A stretch of 64,000 nucleotides of DNA from Parvibaculum indicum (GCF_011762095.1 NZ_JAASQO010000010.1:79501-143500); one strand, 5' to 3'; counted from the stretch's first letter, positions 42,779 to 52,061 are shown. The notes: a model not told the origin generated them from the letters alone. Numbers and translations are program-made.

Positions 42779-43570
42779 ATGCTAAGGGCGATTGCAATGA
42801 CCCCGAAGTCAGTTTCGGATGCGAAAGCCGCCCTGCTCGACATCAGCGGCGTGCTTTATGAAGGCGACACGGCGCTGCCCGGCGCGGCGGATGCGCTTGC
42901 CCGGCTCCGGCAGGCGGGCTTTCCCTTCCGCCTCATCACCAATACGAGCCGCAGCCCGAAACGCATGATCGTGGAGAAGCTGACGCGGCTGGGCTTCGAG
43001 GTGAGCGCGGAAGACGTGGTGACGACCGCCTCGGTCGCCTGCGCGGCGATGAAGGCGGACGGCGTGAAACCCTATCTCCTCGTCCATCCCGATCTTCTGG
43101 AAGATTTACCCGATCAGGCGGCGGAACCGGATGCCGTGCTGCTGGGCGATGCCGCGCAGCACTTCACCTATGAGAAGCTCAACGAAGCCTTCCGCATCCT
43201 GATCGAGGGCGGCAAATTCTACGCGCTGGGGAAGAACCGCTATTTCAAGGGGGCGAGCGGGCTCGAACTCGATGCGGGCGCCTTCGTCGCCGCGCTGGAA
43301 TATGCCAGCGGCGCGGAGGCCCGCCTCATCGGCAAACCCTCGCCGGATTATTTCCGCGAGGCGGCCAGGGAGATCGGCGCCGACCCCGCCACCACGCTGA
43401 TGGTGGGCGACGATGTGGAGGCGGATGTGCTGGGCGCCATCGAAGCGGGCTTCATGGCCGCGCTGGTGAGAGAAGGAAAGTTCCGCGCGGGCGACGAGGA
43501 GACCGCGAAGAAAGGCGGCGCGCATGTGGCGGCGTCGCTGGAAGAGATCGTGGAGGAGCTGCTGGCCTGA
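42779..43570 (+). CDS. LHPP-like HAD-superfamily phosphatase (TIGR01458 type)
   Basis: 263 aa. The first HAD motif is LLDISGVLYEGDTALPGA: Asp nucleophile followed by I-S, exactly as in human LHPP rather than the usual DxD. FRLITNTSRSPKRM is motif II with the class IIA cap after it (VVTTASVAC), GKPSPDYF gives the Lys, and LMVGDDVEADVLGA is motif IV. LHPP removes phosphate from phosphohistidine, phospholysine or pyrophosphate. The bacterial substrate is unknown. ATG 42779 or 42797. Confidence 0.88.
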   Translation: MLRAIAMTPKSVSDAKAALLDISGVLYEGDTALPGAADALARLRQAGFPFRLITNTSRSPKRMIVEKLTRLGFEVSAEDVVTTASVACAAMKADGVKPYLLVHPDLLEDLPDQAAEPDAVLLGDAAQHFTYEKLNEAFRILIEGGKFYALGKNRYFKGASGLELDAGAFVAALEYASGAEARLIGKPSPDYFREAAREIGADPATTLMVGDDVEADVLGAIEAGFMAALVREGKFRAGDEETAKKGGAHVAASLEEIVEELLA

Positions 43571-43603
43571 GCCTCAAAGGGAAAGAGGCTCCCCTCTGTC
43601 CTC

Positions 43604-43772
43604 GTCATTCCGGGCTTGACCCGGAATCCATACTGCAAGGCCGCATGGACCCCGGCTGAAGGCCAGGGTGACGGGATAGTTTTCCACTGTCGGGAATTTA
43701 CGAGAGCGCTTCCTTCAGCGCCTGCGACTGTCGCCCCACCCCCTCCCTGCCCTCCCCCTTCAAGGGGGAGGG
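43604..43772. repeat. Family A repeat pair followed by a family B hairpin
   Basis: 43604-43673 holds GTCATTCCGGGCTTGACCCG... and GGACCCCGGCTGAAGGCC...GGTGAC. 43734-43772 holds CCCCACCCCCTCCCTGCC and hairpin CCTCCCCC...GGGGGAGG. Both families thus sit side by side between convergent genes. Confidence 0.78.
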
Positions 43773-43797
43773 AAAGGAAAGCGGCATTGCCTGAATA

Positions 43798-44736
43798 TCA
43801 GCCCAGCGCTTCCTTCAGCGCCTTGGCGGCGGCTTTCACCGCGTCGCGCGAGACGTCGAGGGCGGCCTGCAGGTTGAAGAAGCCGTGGATCATGCCGTCG
43901 TAATTGACATATTCGACCTCGACGCCCGCCTTTTTCAGCGCATCGGCGTAAGCCTTGCCTTCGTCGCGCAGCACGTCGAAACCGGCGGTCACGACATAGG
44001 CCGGCGGCAGGCCGGACAGGTCCTTCGCCCGCAGCGGCGCAAGGAGCGGATCGCTTTCATCCGCGCCATTGCCCGCATAATGCTTCCAGAACCACTCCAT
44101 CCCTTCCTTCTCGAGGAAATAGCCCTCGGCGAAGCTGTCATAGGAGCCGGTCTGGCCGGGCTTATCCGTCACCGGATAAATCAGGAGCTGGAAGGAAACG
44201 ACCGGACCCTTGTTGGCTTTGGCCATCTGCGTGACGACGGCGGAAAGATGCCCGCCCGCGCTGTCGCCGCCCACCGCGATGCGGTTGGGATCGACATTGA
44301 TGTCGGCGGCATTCGCCTCCACCCATTTCACGGCGGCGTAGCAATCTTCCGACGCGGCGGGAAAGGGATGTTCCGGCGCGAGGCGGTAATCCACCGCGAC
44401 CACCTTGCAGCCGCTTTCATTGGCCAGCGTCCGGCACAGCGCGTCATGCGTTTCCAGATCGCCGATCACCCAGCCGCCGCCATGGAAGAAGACGAGCGCC
44501 GGCAAACCGTTGCCGCCCGCGACGGGTTCGTAAAGACGGATCGGGATGTCGCCGGCGGGGCCGGGAATGGCGCGGTCTTCCACCTTGCCGATGGGAACGC
44601 CCTGCGCATCGAGCGCGGCGGACAGCCCGCGATACATTTCGCGCGCGCCCTCCGGCGGCAGATCGATGATGCGCGGCATTTCCGTATTCTCGGCCATGGC
44701 GTCGAGAATGGCTTTCGCCTGCGGATCGAGTGTCAT
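43798..44736 (-). CDS. HSL-family alpha/beta hydrolase (esterase/lipase)
   Basis: 312 aa. LVFFHGGGWVIGDLETHD is the HGGGW oxyanion box of hormone-sensitive-lipase-type esterases, IAVGGDSAGGHLSAV holds the nucleophile Ser, FDVLRDEGKAYAD the acid, and MIHGFFNLQAAL the His. It hydrolyses short- to medium-chain esters. ATG 44736 with GAGGGGAGGCC just upstream is preferred over the longer frame to 44946, which runs into a repeat. Confidence 0.93.
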   Translation of the reverse strand: MTLDPQAKAILDAMAENTEMPRIIDLPPEGAREMYRGLSAALDAQGVPIGKVEDRAIPGPAGDIPIRLYEPVAGGNGLPALVFFHGGGWVIGDLETHDALCRTLANESGCKVVAVDYRLAPEHPFPAASEDCYAAVKWVEANAADINVDPNRIAVGGDSAGGHLSAVVTQMAKANKGPVVSFQLLIYPVTDKPGQTGSYDSFAEGYFLEKEGMEWFWKHYAGNGADESDPLLAPLRAKDLSGLPPAYVVTAGFDVLRDEGKAYADALKKAGVEVEYVNYDGMIHGFFNLQAALDVSRDAVKAAAKALKEALG

Positions 44737-44929
44737 GGAAGGCCTCCCCTCATTCTTTCTCATGCCGGCAATGCATTGCCTGCTTTTGCCGGTCCCGTTC
44801 TTCTTCCCTCTATCTAGCCGCGCGAAGCGCCATGCGCCAAGCCACAAATGCGCTTGACGAAACGGTACGCAGGGGAAAGAGGGAACGGGAAAGGAGGGAA
44901 AAAGGGTCAAAATGCCTGTGCCTGGCGCT

Positions 44930-44957
44930 TCACCCCCTCCCGTCAAGGGGGAGGGAG
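44930..44957. repeat. Family B hairpin, single unit
   Basis: CACCCCCTCCCGTCAAGGGG followed by GAGGGAG in the gap between the esterase and the next small gene. Confidence 0.6.
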
Positions 44958-44987
44958 TGGAGCCCCGAATGCGGCCCCGGATAAAAC

Positions 44988-45194
44988 TCAGTGCAACACG
45001 CCGCCTTCGCGGTTGCGCCGTCCGCTTACCATGTCCAGCACGACGACGCGTAACTGCCGCCAGGCCTCGGCGCGCAGTTTCTCACCGATTTTCTCCAGTT
45101 CGTCGACGGCCTGATCGGCAAAACCGATGGCCTTTTCGCCATGCGTATCGACCATATAGGCGGCGAGAAGATTGATTTCGTGCTCGGTGACCAT
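44988..45194 (-). CDS. Small hypothetical helical protein
   Basis: 68 aa. EHEINLLAAYMVDTHGEKA, AIGFADQAVDELEKIGEK and EAWRQLRVVVLDMVSG suggest three helices; such short proteins, close in layout to DUF6961, are common in alphaproteobacteria. ATG 45194 is preceded by GGAGAG. No function known. Confidence 0.6.
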   Translation of the reverse strand: MVTEHEINLLAAYMVDTHGEKAIGFADQAVDELEKIGEKLRAEAWRQLRVVVLDMVSGRRNREGGVLH

Positions 45195-45401
45195 GGGGTT
45201 CGGCTCTCCGTCAGGCGTTGGGGTTTTGCCCGAGGGATTGCAATGGGCGGGCCAGAGCGGGGCCCGGAAAATCAGCTATATTTTTCAATGAATTGAGCGG
45301 AACGCCGCGCGGTTCCGGCGACCGGGCGGCAAAGCCTTCCCGGCCGAAACCGCCCCATGCGGCCAATTTTGCCCATGGGCGCGCGCCGCGACGGGCTAGT
45401 C

Positions 45402-45950
45402 TCAGCCCGCGAAGCCGCCCTCGTCGAGAAAGCTCTGCTCTTCCGGCGTCGTCGCGCGGCCCAGCACCCCGTTGCGATGCGGGAAGCGGCCGAAGCGGCG
45501 GATGATGTCGACATGGATGTCGGCGAATTTCATCGTTTCGGGGTCGTTGAGACGCCCGGCGAAATATTTGAGCCCCTCTTCCTGCGCGGCGAGGTCTTCG
45601 GCATGCATGAAGGGCATGTAGAACCAGCGGCGCGCGACCTCCGGCAGGGTCGTGTCGAAACCGCGCGCGATCGCCTCGCGCGCCAGCTCGAGGGCCTTCG
45701 CGTCGGCGGCCCAGGCGCGGTGATCGTCGCGATAGATATTGCGGGGGAACTGATCGAGGAGGATGACGAGCGCGAGCGCGCTTTCCGGCTCGCCCACCCA
45801 ATCGTCGTAATCGCCCTCCGCCGCCGCCTTCACCGCGTCGCCGAACTCGTTGCGGATTTCCGCATCGAAGGCGTCGCTTTTGGTGAACCACTTCTCCGGT
45901 CCGGCACTGAACCAGAAGTCGAGCACGTCGCGGGGGCGGATGAGGGACAT
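45402..45950 (-). CDS. DUF924 family protein
   Basis: 182 aa. PRDVLDFWFSAGPEKWFTK, LALVILLDQFPRNIYRDD and RRWFYMPFMHAEDLAAQE are the DUF924 signatures (TPR-like helical fold). RRFGRFPHRNGVLGRATTPE ends the conserved region. Widespread in proteobacteria with no proven function. Stands alone; repeats lie upstream. Confidence 0.92.
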   Translation of the reverse strand: MSLIRPRDVLDFWFSAGPEKWFTKSDAFDAEIRNEFGDAVKAAAEGDYDDWVGEPESALALVILLDQFPRNIYRDDHRAWAADAKALELAREAIARGFDTTLPEVARRWFYMPFMHAEDLAAQEEGLKYFAGRLNDPETMKFADIHVDIIRRFGRFPHRNGVLGRATTPEEQSFLDEGGFAG

Positions 45951-45997
45951 GGGGGCGGCTCCGGAGAAGATGTCAGAGCCGCCAGCTAACCAGAAGT

Positions 45998-46070
45998 GTC
46001 ATCCCGGCGAAAGCCGGGACCCACTCGCCTTCGATATTTGTTGGAACGCTAGTGGGTCCCGGGAATGACA
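45998..46070. repeat. Family A repeat pair
   Basis: GTCATCCCGGCGAAAGCCG... and its near-inverse GTGGGTCCCGGGAATGACA about 50 bases later, upstream of the DUF924 gene. Confidence 0.7.
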
Positions 46071-46086
46071 GGACGGGGAGAGAGCC

Positions 46087-46170
46087 GTCATTGCGAGCGC
46101 AAGCGAAGCAATCCAGAGGCGGCAGACGCTGCGCTGGATTGCTTCGTCGCTTTCGCTCCTCGCAATGACG
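46087..46170. repeat. Family C repeat: ~84-bp imperfect inverted repeat
   Basis: Ends GTCATTGCGAGCGCAAGCG and CGCTCCTCGCAATGACG, with GAAGCAATCCAG and CTGGATTGCTTCG inside. It forms one long hairpin. A second copy is at 61773-61856. The pattern of terminal CATTGCGAG...CTCGCAATG around GAAGCAATCC is known from many proteobacterial genomes. Confidence 0.82.
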
Positions 46171-46176
46171 GGAGCG

Positions 46177-48048
46177 TTACTTCACCACCACGATCACATC
46201 GTCGGCGGGGTCGGCCTCGAAGAGCTTTTCCACCAGATGCGCGCGGCGCGAGGCGGTGGCGGACTGGTTCACATAACCCTTGTCGGTGATCTCATGACCG
46301 TCGATAGAGGGCGGCTCCAGCATGAGGTGGAGGCGCGCGATGCGGGTGGACGATCCGCCGCCCGACTTGTTGTGCATCTCGAGCGCATTGAGGAGGTGTT
46401 CGATCACTTTCGGATGCGCGATTACATCTTCCGGCGCCATATCCTCCGGCAGGCCGGCGGCGGCCTTCATGCCCGCGATATTCGGCCAGGCGAGGAGCGC
46501 GATGTAAGGCTTGTCGAGGCCGCAGACCACCGCGTCCTGCACCATGGGCGACATGGCGGCGACGACGTCGGCGCGCAGCGTGCCGGTGGAGACCCATGTG
46601 CCGGTGGAAAGCTTGAAGTCCTCCGTCACGCGGCCATCGAAAACGAAACCGAGATGCGGGTCGTCCTCATCGAGGAACTTGGCCGCATCGCCGAGCGAAT
46701 AGAAGCCTTCCTCATCGAACGCCTTGGCTGTCTTTTCCTCATCGCCGTGATAGCCCGGCGTCACCATGGGCCCTCGCACGCGGACTTCCATCTTCGCGCC
46801 CGACGGTACGAGCTTCAGTTCCATGCCCGGCAGCGGCAGGCCGATGAGGCCGACGCGCTCGGTGATCCAGTGAACGACGGTGATGCCCTGCGTCTCCGTC
46901 GCGCCATACATGGTGGTCAGCGGAATACGATGGCCCGTCTCGGCAATGGCAAGGCGCTGCATGCGGTCGTAGAGATCGCTCGACAGCGTCGCGCCGCCAT
47001 AGGCCATATATTCGAGGTTCCGGAAGAAGGAGGCGCGCAGTTCCGGATCGCGCTCCATCGCATCGGCCAACATGCCGAAGGCGACCGGCGCGGAGCCGAA
47101 GACACGCGGGCTCACCTCGCGCAGATTGGCGATGGTCTGCTCGAACAGGCCCGGCACGGGCTTGCCCGCATCGAGATGCACCGTGCCGCCATTGGCCAGA
47201 TTGCCGTTGAAGGAGATGTTGCCCGCGGAGATGTGGTTCCAGGGCATCCATTCAAGGCTCTGCGGAATGTCGTCCGGATCGGGCTCCTCGGTGCGGAGCG
47301 CTTCCTGGGCGGCGATCTGCGCCATCATCATGCGATGCGTCTGCACCACGCCCTTGGGCATGCCGGTGGAGCCGGAAGTGAAGAGATATTTCGCGACCGT
47401 GTCGTGATCGACCCGGTCGAGCGCTTCATCGACTTCCGAGCCCGCAGGCGTCTGAATAAGATCGCGATAGGCGACGGTGTCGCGGCCCGGCACCTCGCCG
47501 GAGCCCGTGACGACGGTCACGTCGTCGCCGAGATCGAGCGCGCCGATCGCCTTGGCGAACATCTCGCCCTGCTCGGCGAAGACGAATTTCGGCTTCGCGA
47601 CCGAGGCAACATGCTTGAGCTTGGAATAATCCGTGCTCATCAGCGAATAGGGCACGCTGACCGGCGCGACGGGCACGCCCGCTTTCATCGCGCCCAGCGC
47701 CATGACGGCATGGGCGATGGAATTGCCCGACAGGATCATGATGGGCGTGGACTGGTTGAGCCCGCGCTGAAGAAGCGCCGCCGCGACGGAACGCGCCGCG
47801 CGCTGCGCCTCGCCATAGGTGATGTAGCGCCAAGCGCCGTCCGGCCCGCGCTCGCCGATGAAATGGCGCTCGGGATGCGCCGCCGCCTTTTCCGCGAGAA
47901 TATGCGGCACGGAGCGCTTCATCGCCGGCAGCTCGTGCTGGGAACGGACATAGGTCGTGCCGTCCTCCATCCGCTCGACGACGATCTTCGGCGGCTTCTG
48001 CTTCAGCGGCTTGAACGGAACGTCGTTCAACTCCTCCGCAAGGCTCAT
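46177..48048 (-). CDS. Feruloyl-CoA synthase-like acyl-CoA ligase
   Basis: 623 aa from ATG 48048, preceded by GGGAGGAAACC. Opening VPFKPLKQKPPKIVVERMED is typical of the feruloyl-CoA synthase family. YLFTSGSTGMPKGVVQTHR is the P-loop, TMYGATETQGI the A5 motif, and the end EITDKGYVNQSATASRRA is the family's modified C-terminal subdomain. It probably activates an aromatic or other carboxylic acid with CoA. Followed, on the same strand upstream, by another acyl-CoA ligase with a repeat between. Confidence 0.88.
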   Translation of the reverse strand: MSLAEELNDVPFKPLKQKPPKIVVERMEDGTTYVRSQHELPAMKRSVPHILAEKAAAHPERHFIGERGPDGAWRYITYGEAQRAARSVAAALLQRGLNQSTPIMILSGNSIAHAVMALGAMKAGVPVAPVSVPYSLMSTDYSKLKHVASVAKPKFVFAEQGEMFAKAIGALDLGDDVTVVTGSGEVPGRDTVAYRDLIQTPAGSEVDEALDRVDHDTVAKYLFTSGSTGMPKGVVQTHRMMMAQIAAQEALRTEEPDPDDIPQSLEWMPWNHISAGNISFNGNLANGGTVHLDAGKPVPGLFEQTIANLREVSPRVFGSAPVAFGMLADAMERDPELRASFFRNLEYMAYGGATLSSDLYDRMQRLAIAETGHRIPLTTMYGATETQGITVVHWITERVGLIGLPLPGMELKLVPSGAKMEVRVRGPMVTPGYHGDEEKTAKAFDEEGFYSLGDAAKFLDEDDPHLGFVFDGRVTEDFKLSTGTWVSTGTLRADVVAAMSPMVQDAVVCGLDKPYIALLAWPNIAGMKAAAGLPEDMAPEDVIAHPKVIEHLLNALEMHNKSGGGSSTRIARLHLMLEPPSIDGHEITDKGYVNQSATASRRAHLVEKLFEADPADDVIVVVK

Positions 48049-48099
48049 GGTTTCCTCCCATTGGCAGAGTTTGAATTCGGATAGCAATTTCCAATAACT

Positions 48100-48183
48100 G
48101 TCACCCCGGGCTTCGTCCCGGGGTCCAGAGCGGCACAGTCAGTGCTTGCGGCCCCTGGATCCCGGCACAAGGCCGGGATGACA
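48100..48183. repeat. Composite two-hairpin repeat, inverse copy of 20743-20827
   Basis: GTCACCCCGGGCTTCGTCCC... , spacer with CAGTGCTTGCGGCCCCTGGA, then TCCCGGCACAAGGCCGGGAT. Same composite as at 20.7 kb but in reverse orientation. Confidence 0.8.
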
Positions 48184-48203
48184 GGTCAAATTTATCTCGC
48201 CGA

Positions 48204-49772
48204 TCAGTTGATCATCCGCTCGCGGCCTTCCCAGTAGGGCTTGCGCAGTTCGCGGCGCAGGATCTTGCCGGACGGGTTGCGCGGCAACGCCTCGATGAAG
48301 GCGACGTCCTTGGGCACCTTGTAGGAGGCGATGCGCGTCCTGGCGAAGGCGATGATGTCGTCCGCGCTCGCGCTTTCGCCCGGCTTCAGCACGATGATGG
48401 CCTGCACCGCCTCGCCCCATTTGTCGTGCGGCACGCCGACCACGGCGGCATCGGCGACGGCGGGATGACCGAAAAGCGCGTTTTCGACTTCCGCGGGATA
48501 GATGTTCTCGCCGCCCGAGACGATCATGTCCTTCACGCGGTCATGAATGTAGAGATAGCCGTCCTCGTCGAAGAAGCCGGCGTCGCCGGAATAAAACCAG
48601 CCGTCGACGATAGATTCCGTCGTCGCCTCGGGACGGTTCCAATAGCCCTTCATCACCGAACCGCCCTTGATGAGCACTTCGCCGACGCCGCCCTTCTCCA
48701 CATCCTTGCCGTTCTCGTCGACGATGCGGATTTCGGTGCCGGGATTGGGAATGCCGCAGGAGCGGAGCTTGTTCCTGGCCGGGTCATGCGCATGGGGCGG
48801 CAGATGGGTCGCGCCGCCCGTCGTTTCCGTCAGGCCGTAAAGCTGCACGAACTCCGCCTTGAAACGGTCCTGCGCATTGCGCAGCACGTCCTCGGCAATG
48901 GGCGAAGCGCCATAGAGAAGCTGGCGCACGGTGGAGACATTCACCTCTGCGATATTGGGCTGCTGCAGGAGGAAGAGAATGACGGCGGGCACGATGAAGA
49001 GGACGGTGATGCCCTCCTTCTCGATCAACTGCAGGATCACCGCCGGGTCCACATCCTTCAGCACGACATTCTTGCAGCCATGCAGATGGCCCAGAATGCC
49101 AATATTGACGCCCGCCACATGGAAGAGCGGCATGCAGACCAGCACGACGTCGTCCTCGCGCCAATCCGCCCAGCCGGACTTCATGCCCTGCTCGAAAACC
49201 GCGAGATAGTTGCGATTGGTGAGCTGCACGCCCTTGGGATGGCCCGTCGTGCCGGAGGTGTAGAGCTGGATCACGTCGTCGTCGATGTCGGAAGGCAGCA
49301 TCGGGTCTTCGTTCGGGAAGCTGTCGCGCCACTCCGCAAAGGAAATCCAGTCCGACCGGCCGCCGTCCAGCGCCACCACTTTCCGGATATTGGGGCATTC
49401 CGGCAGCACCTTTTCGACGACGTCGTAATATTCCGCGCCGACGAACAGAATTTCCGTACGGGAATCGTTCAGCACATAGGCGATTTCCGGCGCGGCGAGA
49501 CGCCAGTTGACGCCGACCATCACCGCCTTCGCCTTGAAGGCGCCGTAGAGCACCTCGAAATAAAGGTCGGAACTCTTGCCGATATAGCCGATGCGGCTGT
49601 CGGGCTTGCAGCCCTCGGCAATCAGCCCTTGCGCCACGCGATTGGCATAGGCGTCGAGTTCGGCATAGGTGGTGCGGCGCTCGCCGAAGACCTGGGCGGT
49701 GTCGCCGCCCTGCGCCTTGGCCCGGTAGCGCGTGATATCCGCAACGCAGCGAACCTCGTTCGCGTCGAACAT
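48204..49772 (-). CDS. Long-chain acyl-CoA synthetase (FadD-type AMP ligase)
   Basis: 522 aa. IQLYTSGTTGHPKGVQLTN is the P-loop, QLYGLTETTGGATHLPPHA the A5 motif, HDRVKDMIVSGGENIYPAE the hinge, and LPRNPSGKILRRELRK the catalytic-Lys end. Activates fatty acids for beta-oxidation, or a related acid. ATG 49772 follows GAGGGAGGAAATGCC. It faces away from the CMD-family pair at 50 kb, with the intervening 230 bases holding both promoters. Confidence 0.93.
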   Translation of the reverse strand: MFDANEVRCVADITRYRAKAQGGDTAQVFGERRTTYAELDAYANRVAQGLIAEGCKPDSRIGYIGKSSDLYFEVLYGAFKAKAVMVGVNWRLAAPEIAYVLNDSRTEILFVGAEYYDVVEKVLPECPNIRKVVALDGGRSDWISFAEWRDSFPNEDPMLPSDIDDDVIQLYTSGTTGHPKGVQLTNRNYLAVFEQGMKSGWADWREDDVVLVCMPLFHVAGVNIGILGHLHGCKNVVLKDVDPAVILQLIEKEGITVLFIVPAVILFLLQQPNIAEVNVSTVRQLLYGASPIAEDVLRNAQDRFKAEFVQLYGLTETTGGATHLPPHAHDPARNKLRSCGIPNPGTEIRIVDENGKDVEKGGVGEVLIKGGSVMKGYWNRPEATTESIVDGWFYSGDAGFFDEDGYLYIHDRVKDMIVSGGENIYPAEVENALFGHPAVADAAVVGVPHDKWGEAVQAIIVLKPGESASADDIIAFARTRIASYKVPKDVAFIEALPRNPSGKILRRELRKPYWEGRERMIN

Positions 49773-50005
49773 GGCATTTCCTCCCTCATATACGCGCCGG
49801 GCCCTTCCCCGGGGCCGTTTGCCGGCGCGCCGATGTCATTTTGTGAGTATTCTTTGCCGCGAGTGTAACGGTGCTATCGCAGGGAGCAAGCGCAACCGGC
49901 GCACCGAAATGCTATAAGCGCCGGACACGGAACCGACGCAACGATACGCTGCGGAAGGGGCGAAAGACCCCACACACAACAAGAGAAAGTCACAGGGAGA
50001 ACCAG

Positions 50006-50548
50006 ATGGCCCGCATACCCTATTTCGATCCGGAACAGGCCGAAGGCCGCGCGAAGGAAGTCTACAAGAAGCTGCCGCCACTCAATATTTTCCGCATGCT
50101 CGGCCATTCCGGCGAGATGCTGGACGGCTTCATCAAGCTCGGCAACCAGATCCTGATGTTTTCCGAACTGGACCCGGTCCTGCGTGAAATCGCCATTGTG
50201 CGCACGGGCGTGCTGCGCGGCTCCTCCTACGAGGTCTATCAGCATGAGGCGATCTCGCGCCGGATGGGCATGAGCGACGCCCTCATCGAGGCGATCCATG
50301 AGGGGCCGGAGGCCGGGGCGTTCGACGACATGCAGCGCATGGTGATGCGCTTCACCGACGATGTGGTGACGAACACACGCGCCTCCGACGCGACCTTCGA
50401 CCCGCTGCTGGAAAAGCTGGGCCCCAAGCAGATGCAGGAACTGACCATCACCATCGGTTACTACACGATGGTCTCGAACTTCCTCGAAACCTTCGACGTG
50501 GATATCGAGGAGAAGCCCGTCGATACGGGCATCGGCAAGAAGGCCTGA
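50006..50548 (+). CDS. Carboxymuconolactone decarboxylase family protein (copy 1)
   Basis: 180 aa from ATG 50006 (AGGGAGA just upstream). PPLNIFRMLGHSGEMLDGF and VLREIAIVRTGVLRGSSY are the CMD-fold signatures; the family helix continues YEVYQHEAISRRMGM. The CxxC of AhpD-type peroxidases is absent (Y-E-V-Y), so it is not a simple alkylhydroperoxidase. Possible ring-opened lactone or stress-related function. A paralog begins four bases after its stop. Confidence 0.88.
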   Translation: MARIPYFDPEQAEGRAKEVYKKLPPLNIFRMLGHSGEMLDGFIKLGNQILMFSELDPVLREIAIVRTGVLRGSSYEVYQHEAISRRMGMSDALIEAIHEGPEAGAFDDMQRMVMRFTDDVVTNTRASDATFDPLLEKLGPKQMQELTITIGYYTMVSNFLETFDVDIEEKPVDTGIGKKA

Positions 50549-50552
50549 CGCG

Positions 50553-51113
50553 ATGGCGAAACTGCCCTATCCGGACCCGGCGGCGCTGCCGAAGGAAAAC
50601 CGGAAACTCCTCGAAACGCTCCCGCCGCTGAACATCTTCCACATGCTCTCCGGCGCGGGGGCGAGCTTTCCGGCCTTCATGGCGCTCATCAACGCCTATC
50701 TGAACCACGGGGCGCTGGAGGCGGAGCTGCGCGAACTGGCCATATTGCGGGTCGGGCATTTGCAGAAGAGCCCTTACGAGCTTCACCAGCATGAGCGCGT
50801 GTCGCGCACCATCGGGATGAGCGCGGAGCGCATCGCCGCGGCGGGCGGGCCGCTCCCCTCGCCGCATTTCAGCGCGGCGGAGAACGCGGCGCTCGCCTTC
50901 ATCGACGACCAGGTGGCCAAGGTGAAGGCGGACGGCGCCTTGTTCGACGCCGCGCATGAGCATGTCGGCGATGCGGGGATGCAGGAACTGATCCTCATCG
51001 TGGGCATCTACATGCTGGTCTGCCGTTATCTCGAAACGATGGAGATCGAGCTGGAGGAGACGGAGATCGAGGGCTCGGGTCTGGAGGAGATCGGCGCGAC
51101 GATGGGGCGGTGA
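50553..51113 (+). CDS. Carboxymuconolactone decarboxylase family protein (copy 2)
   Basis: 186 aa. TLPPLNIFHMLSGAGASFPA and ELRELAILRVGHLQKSPYEL correspond to the first copy; YELHQHERVSRTIGM again lacks the CxxC cysteines. The two are a tandem duplication, diverged but collinear, and surely cotranscribed. The C-terminus is acidic (MEIELEETEIEGSGLEEIG). Substrate unknown. Confidence 0.88.
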   Translation: MAKLPYPDPAALPKENRKLLETLPPLNIFHMLSGAGASFPAFMALINAYLNHGALEAELRELAILRVGHLQKSPYELHQHERVSRTIGMSAERIAAAGGPLPSPHFSAAENAALAFIDDQVAKVKADGALFDAAHEHVGDAGMQELILIVGIYMLVCRYLETMEIELEETEIEGSGLEEIGATMGR

Positions 51114-51138
51114 GGGGTTTAGGGTAACAACCAAACGC

Positions 51139-51169
51139 ATCATGACCCGGCTTGTCCGGGCCATGACGA
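51139..51169. repeat. Family A-like short hairpin
   Basis: CATGACCCGGCTTGTCCGGG... followed by CCATGACG between the CMD pair and the SDR gene. Confidence 0.6.
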
Positions 51170-51188
51170 AAAAAATGAGGGAGGAAAC

Positions 51189-52046
51189 ATGGCGGAGGAG
51201 AAGAAGGGTCCCGAAAAACAGGGCTATGTGCGCCCGCTGAGCGCGGAGTCCGAAGGCGACGCGCCGGGGCGGGGACGGCTGGAAGGCCGGCGCATTCTCG
51301 TGGTGGGCGGCGGGCAGCGTGTGCTCGATGCGGCGACCGACCCGGTCGGCAATGGACGCGCCATGTCGCTGCTCTTTGCGCGGGAAGGCGCTGAAGTGGC
51401 CGTCGCGGACATGAACGCGGAGGCCGCCGCCGAAACGGTACGCCAGGCCGAAGTGGAAGGCGGCAAAGCGACCGCCATCGCCGCCGATATTGCCAAACCC
51501 GACGACATCACCCGCATGATCGACGAGGCGATTTCCGCCATGGGCGGGCTCGACGGCATGGTGCTGAATGTCGGCGTCGGCGTGGGCGGGCTGGGGCTCG
51601 ACGGCATTTCGGCGGAGGACTGGACGAAGGCGCTCGACGTCAATCTGCGCGGGCCCATGCTGTGCTGCCAGGCGGCATTGCCGAAAATGGAAGAAGGTTC
51701 CTCCATCGTCTTCATTTCCTCGATTGCCGGGCTCGTCGCCGGGAGCCGGTTGCCGGCCTATGACGCCTCCAAGGCCGCGCTTGGCGGACTGATGCGCCAT
51801 GTGGGGCTCGAAGGCGCAAAGCGCGGCATCCGCGCCAACATCGTCGCACCGGGACTGGTGGATACGCCGCTCGGACGGCTGGCGACGCAGGGCCGCCCCT
51901 CGCGCAGGCGCACGCCCGTGCCCTTCGGTCGGCAGGCGACCGGCTGGGAGATCGCCTATGCGGCGCTCTTCTTCATCTCCGATGAAAGCGTCTATGTGAC
52001 AGGCCAGACGCTGGCGGTGGATAGCGGGCTCACCGGGATCAGCTGA
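51189..52046 (+). CDS. SDR-family oxidoreductase with unusual nucleotide-binding loop
   Basis: 285 aa. The nucleotide loop reads ILVVGGGQRVLDAATD then PVGNGRAMSLLF: about eight residues are inserted relative to the usual TGxxxGxG. LNVGVGVGG replaces NNAG. The catalytic part is regular: FISSIAGLVAGSR and AYDASKAALGG give Ser, Tyr and Lys. Ends AVDSGLTGIS. GAGGGAGGAAAC precedes the ATG. It follows the CMD pair and may be in the same pathway. Confidence 0.85.
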   Translation: MAEEKKGPEKQGYVRPLSAESEGDAPGRGRLEGRRILVVGGGQRVLDAATDPVGNGRAMSLLFAREGAEVAVADMNAEAAAETVRQAEVEGGKATAIAADIAKPDDITRMIDEAISAMGGLDGMVLNVGVGVGGLGLDGISAEDWTKALDVNLRGPMLCCQAALPKMEEGSSIVFISSIAGLVAGSRLPAYDASKAALGGLMRHVGLEGAKRGIRANIVAPGLVDTPLGRLATQGRPSRRRTPVPFGRQATGWEIAYAALFFISDESVYVTGQTLAVDSGLTGIS

Positions 52047-52061
52047 GGGAGGGCGCGGCGC

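Noticed and set aside
45211-45891. Minus-strand 226-codon frame overlapping DUF924
   Set aside because: Different frame of the DUF924 gene with Arg-rich shadow sequence.
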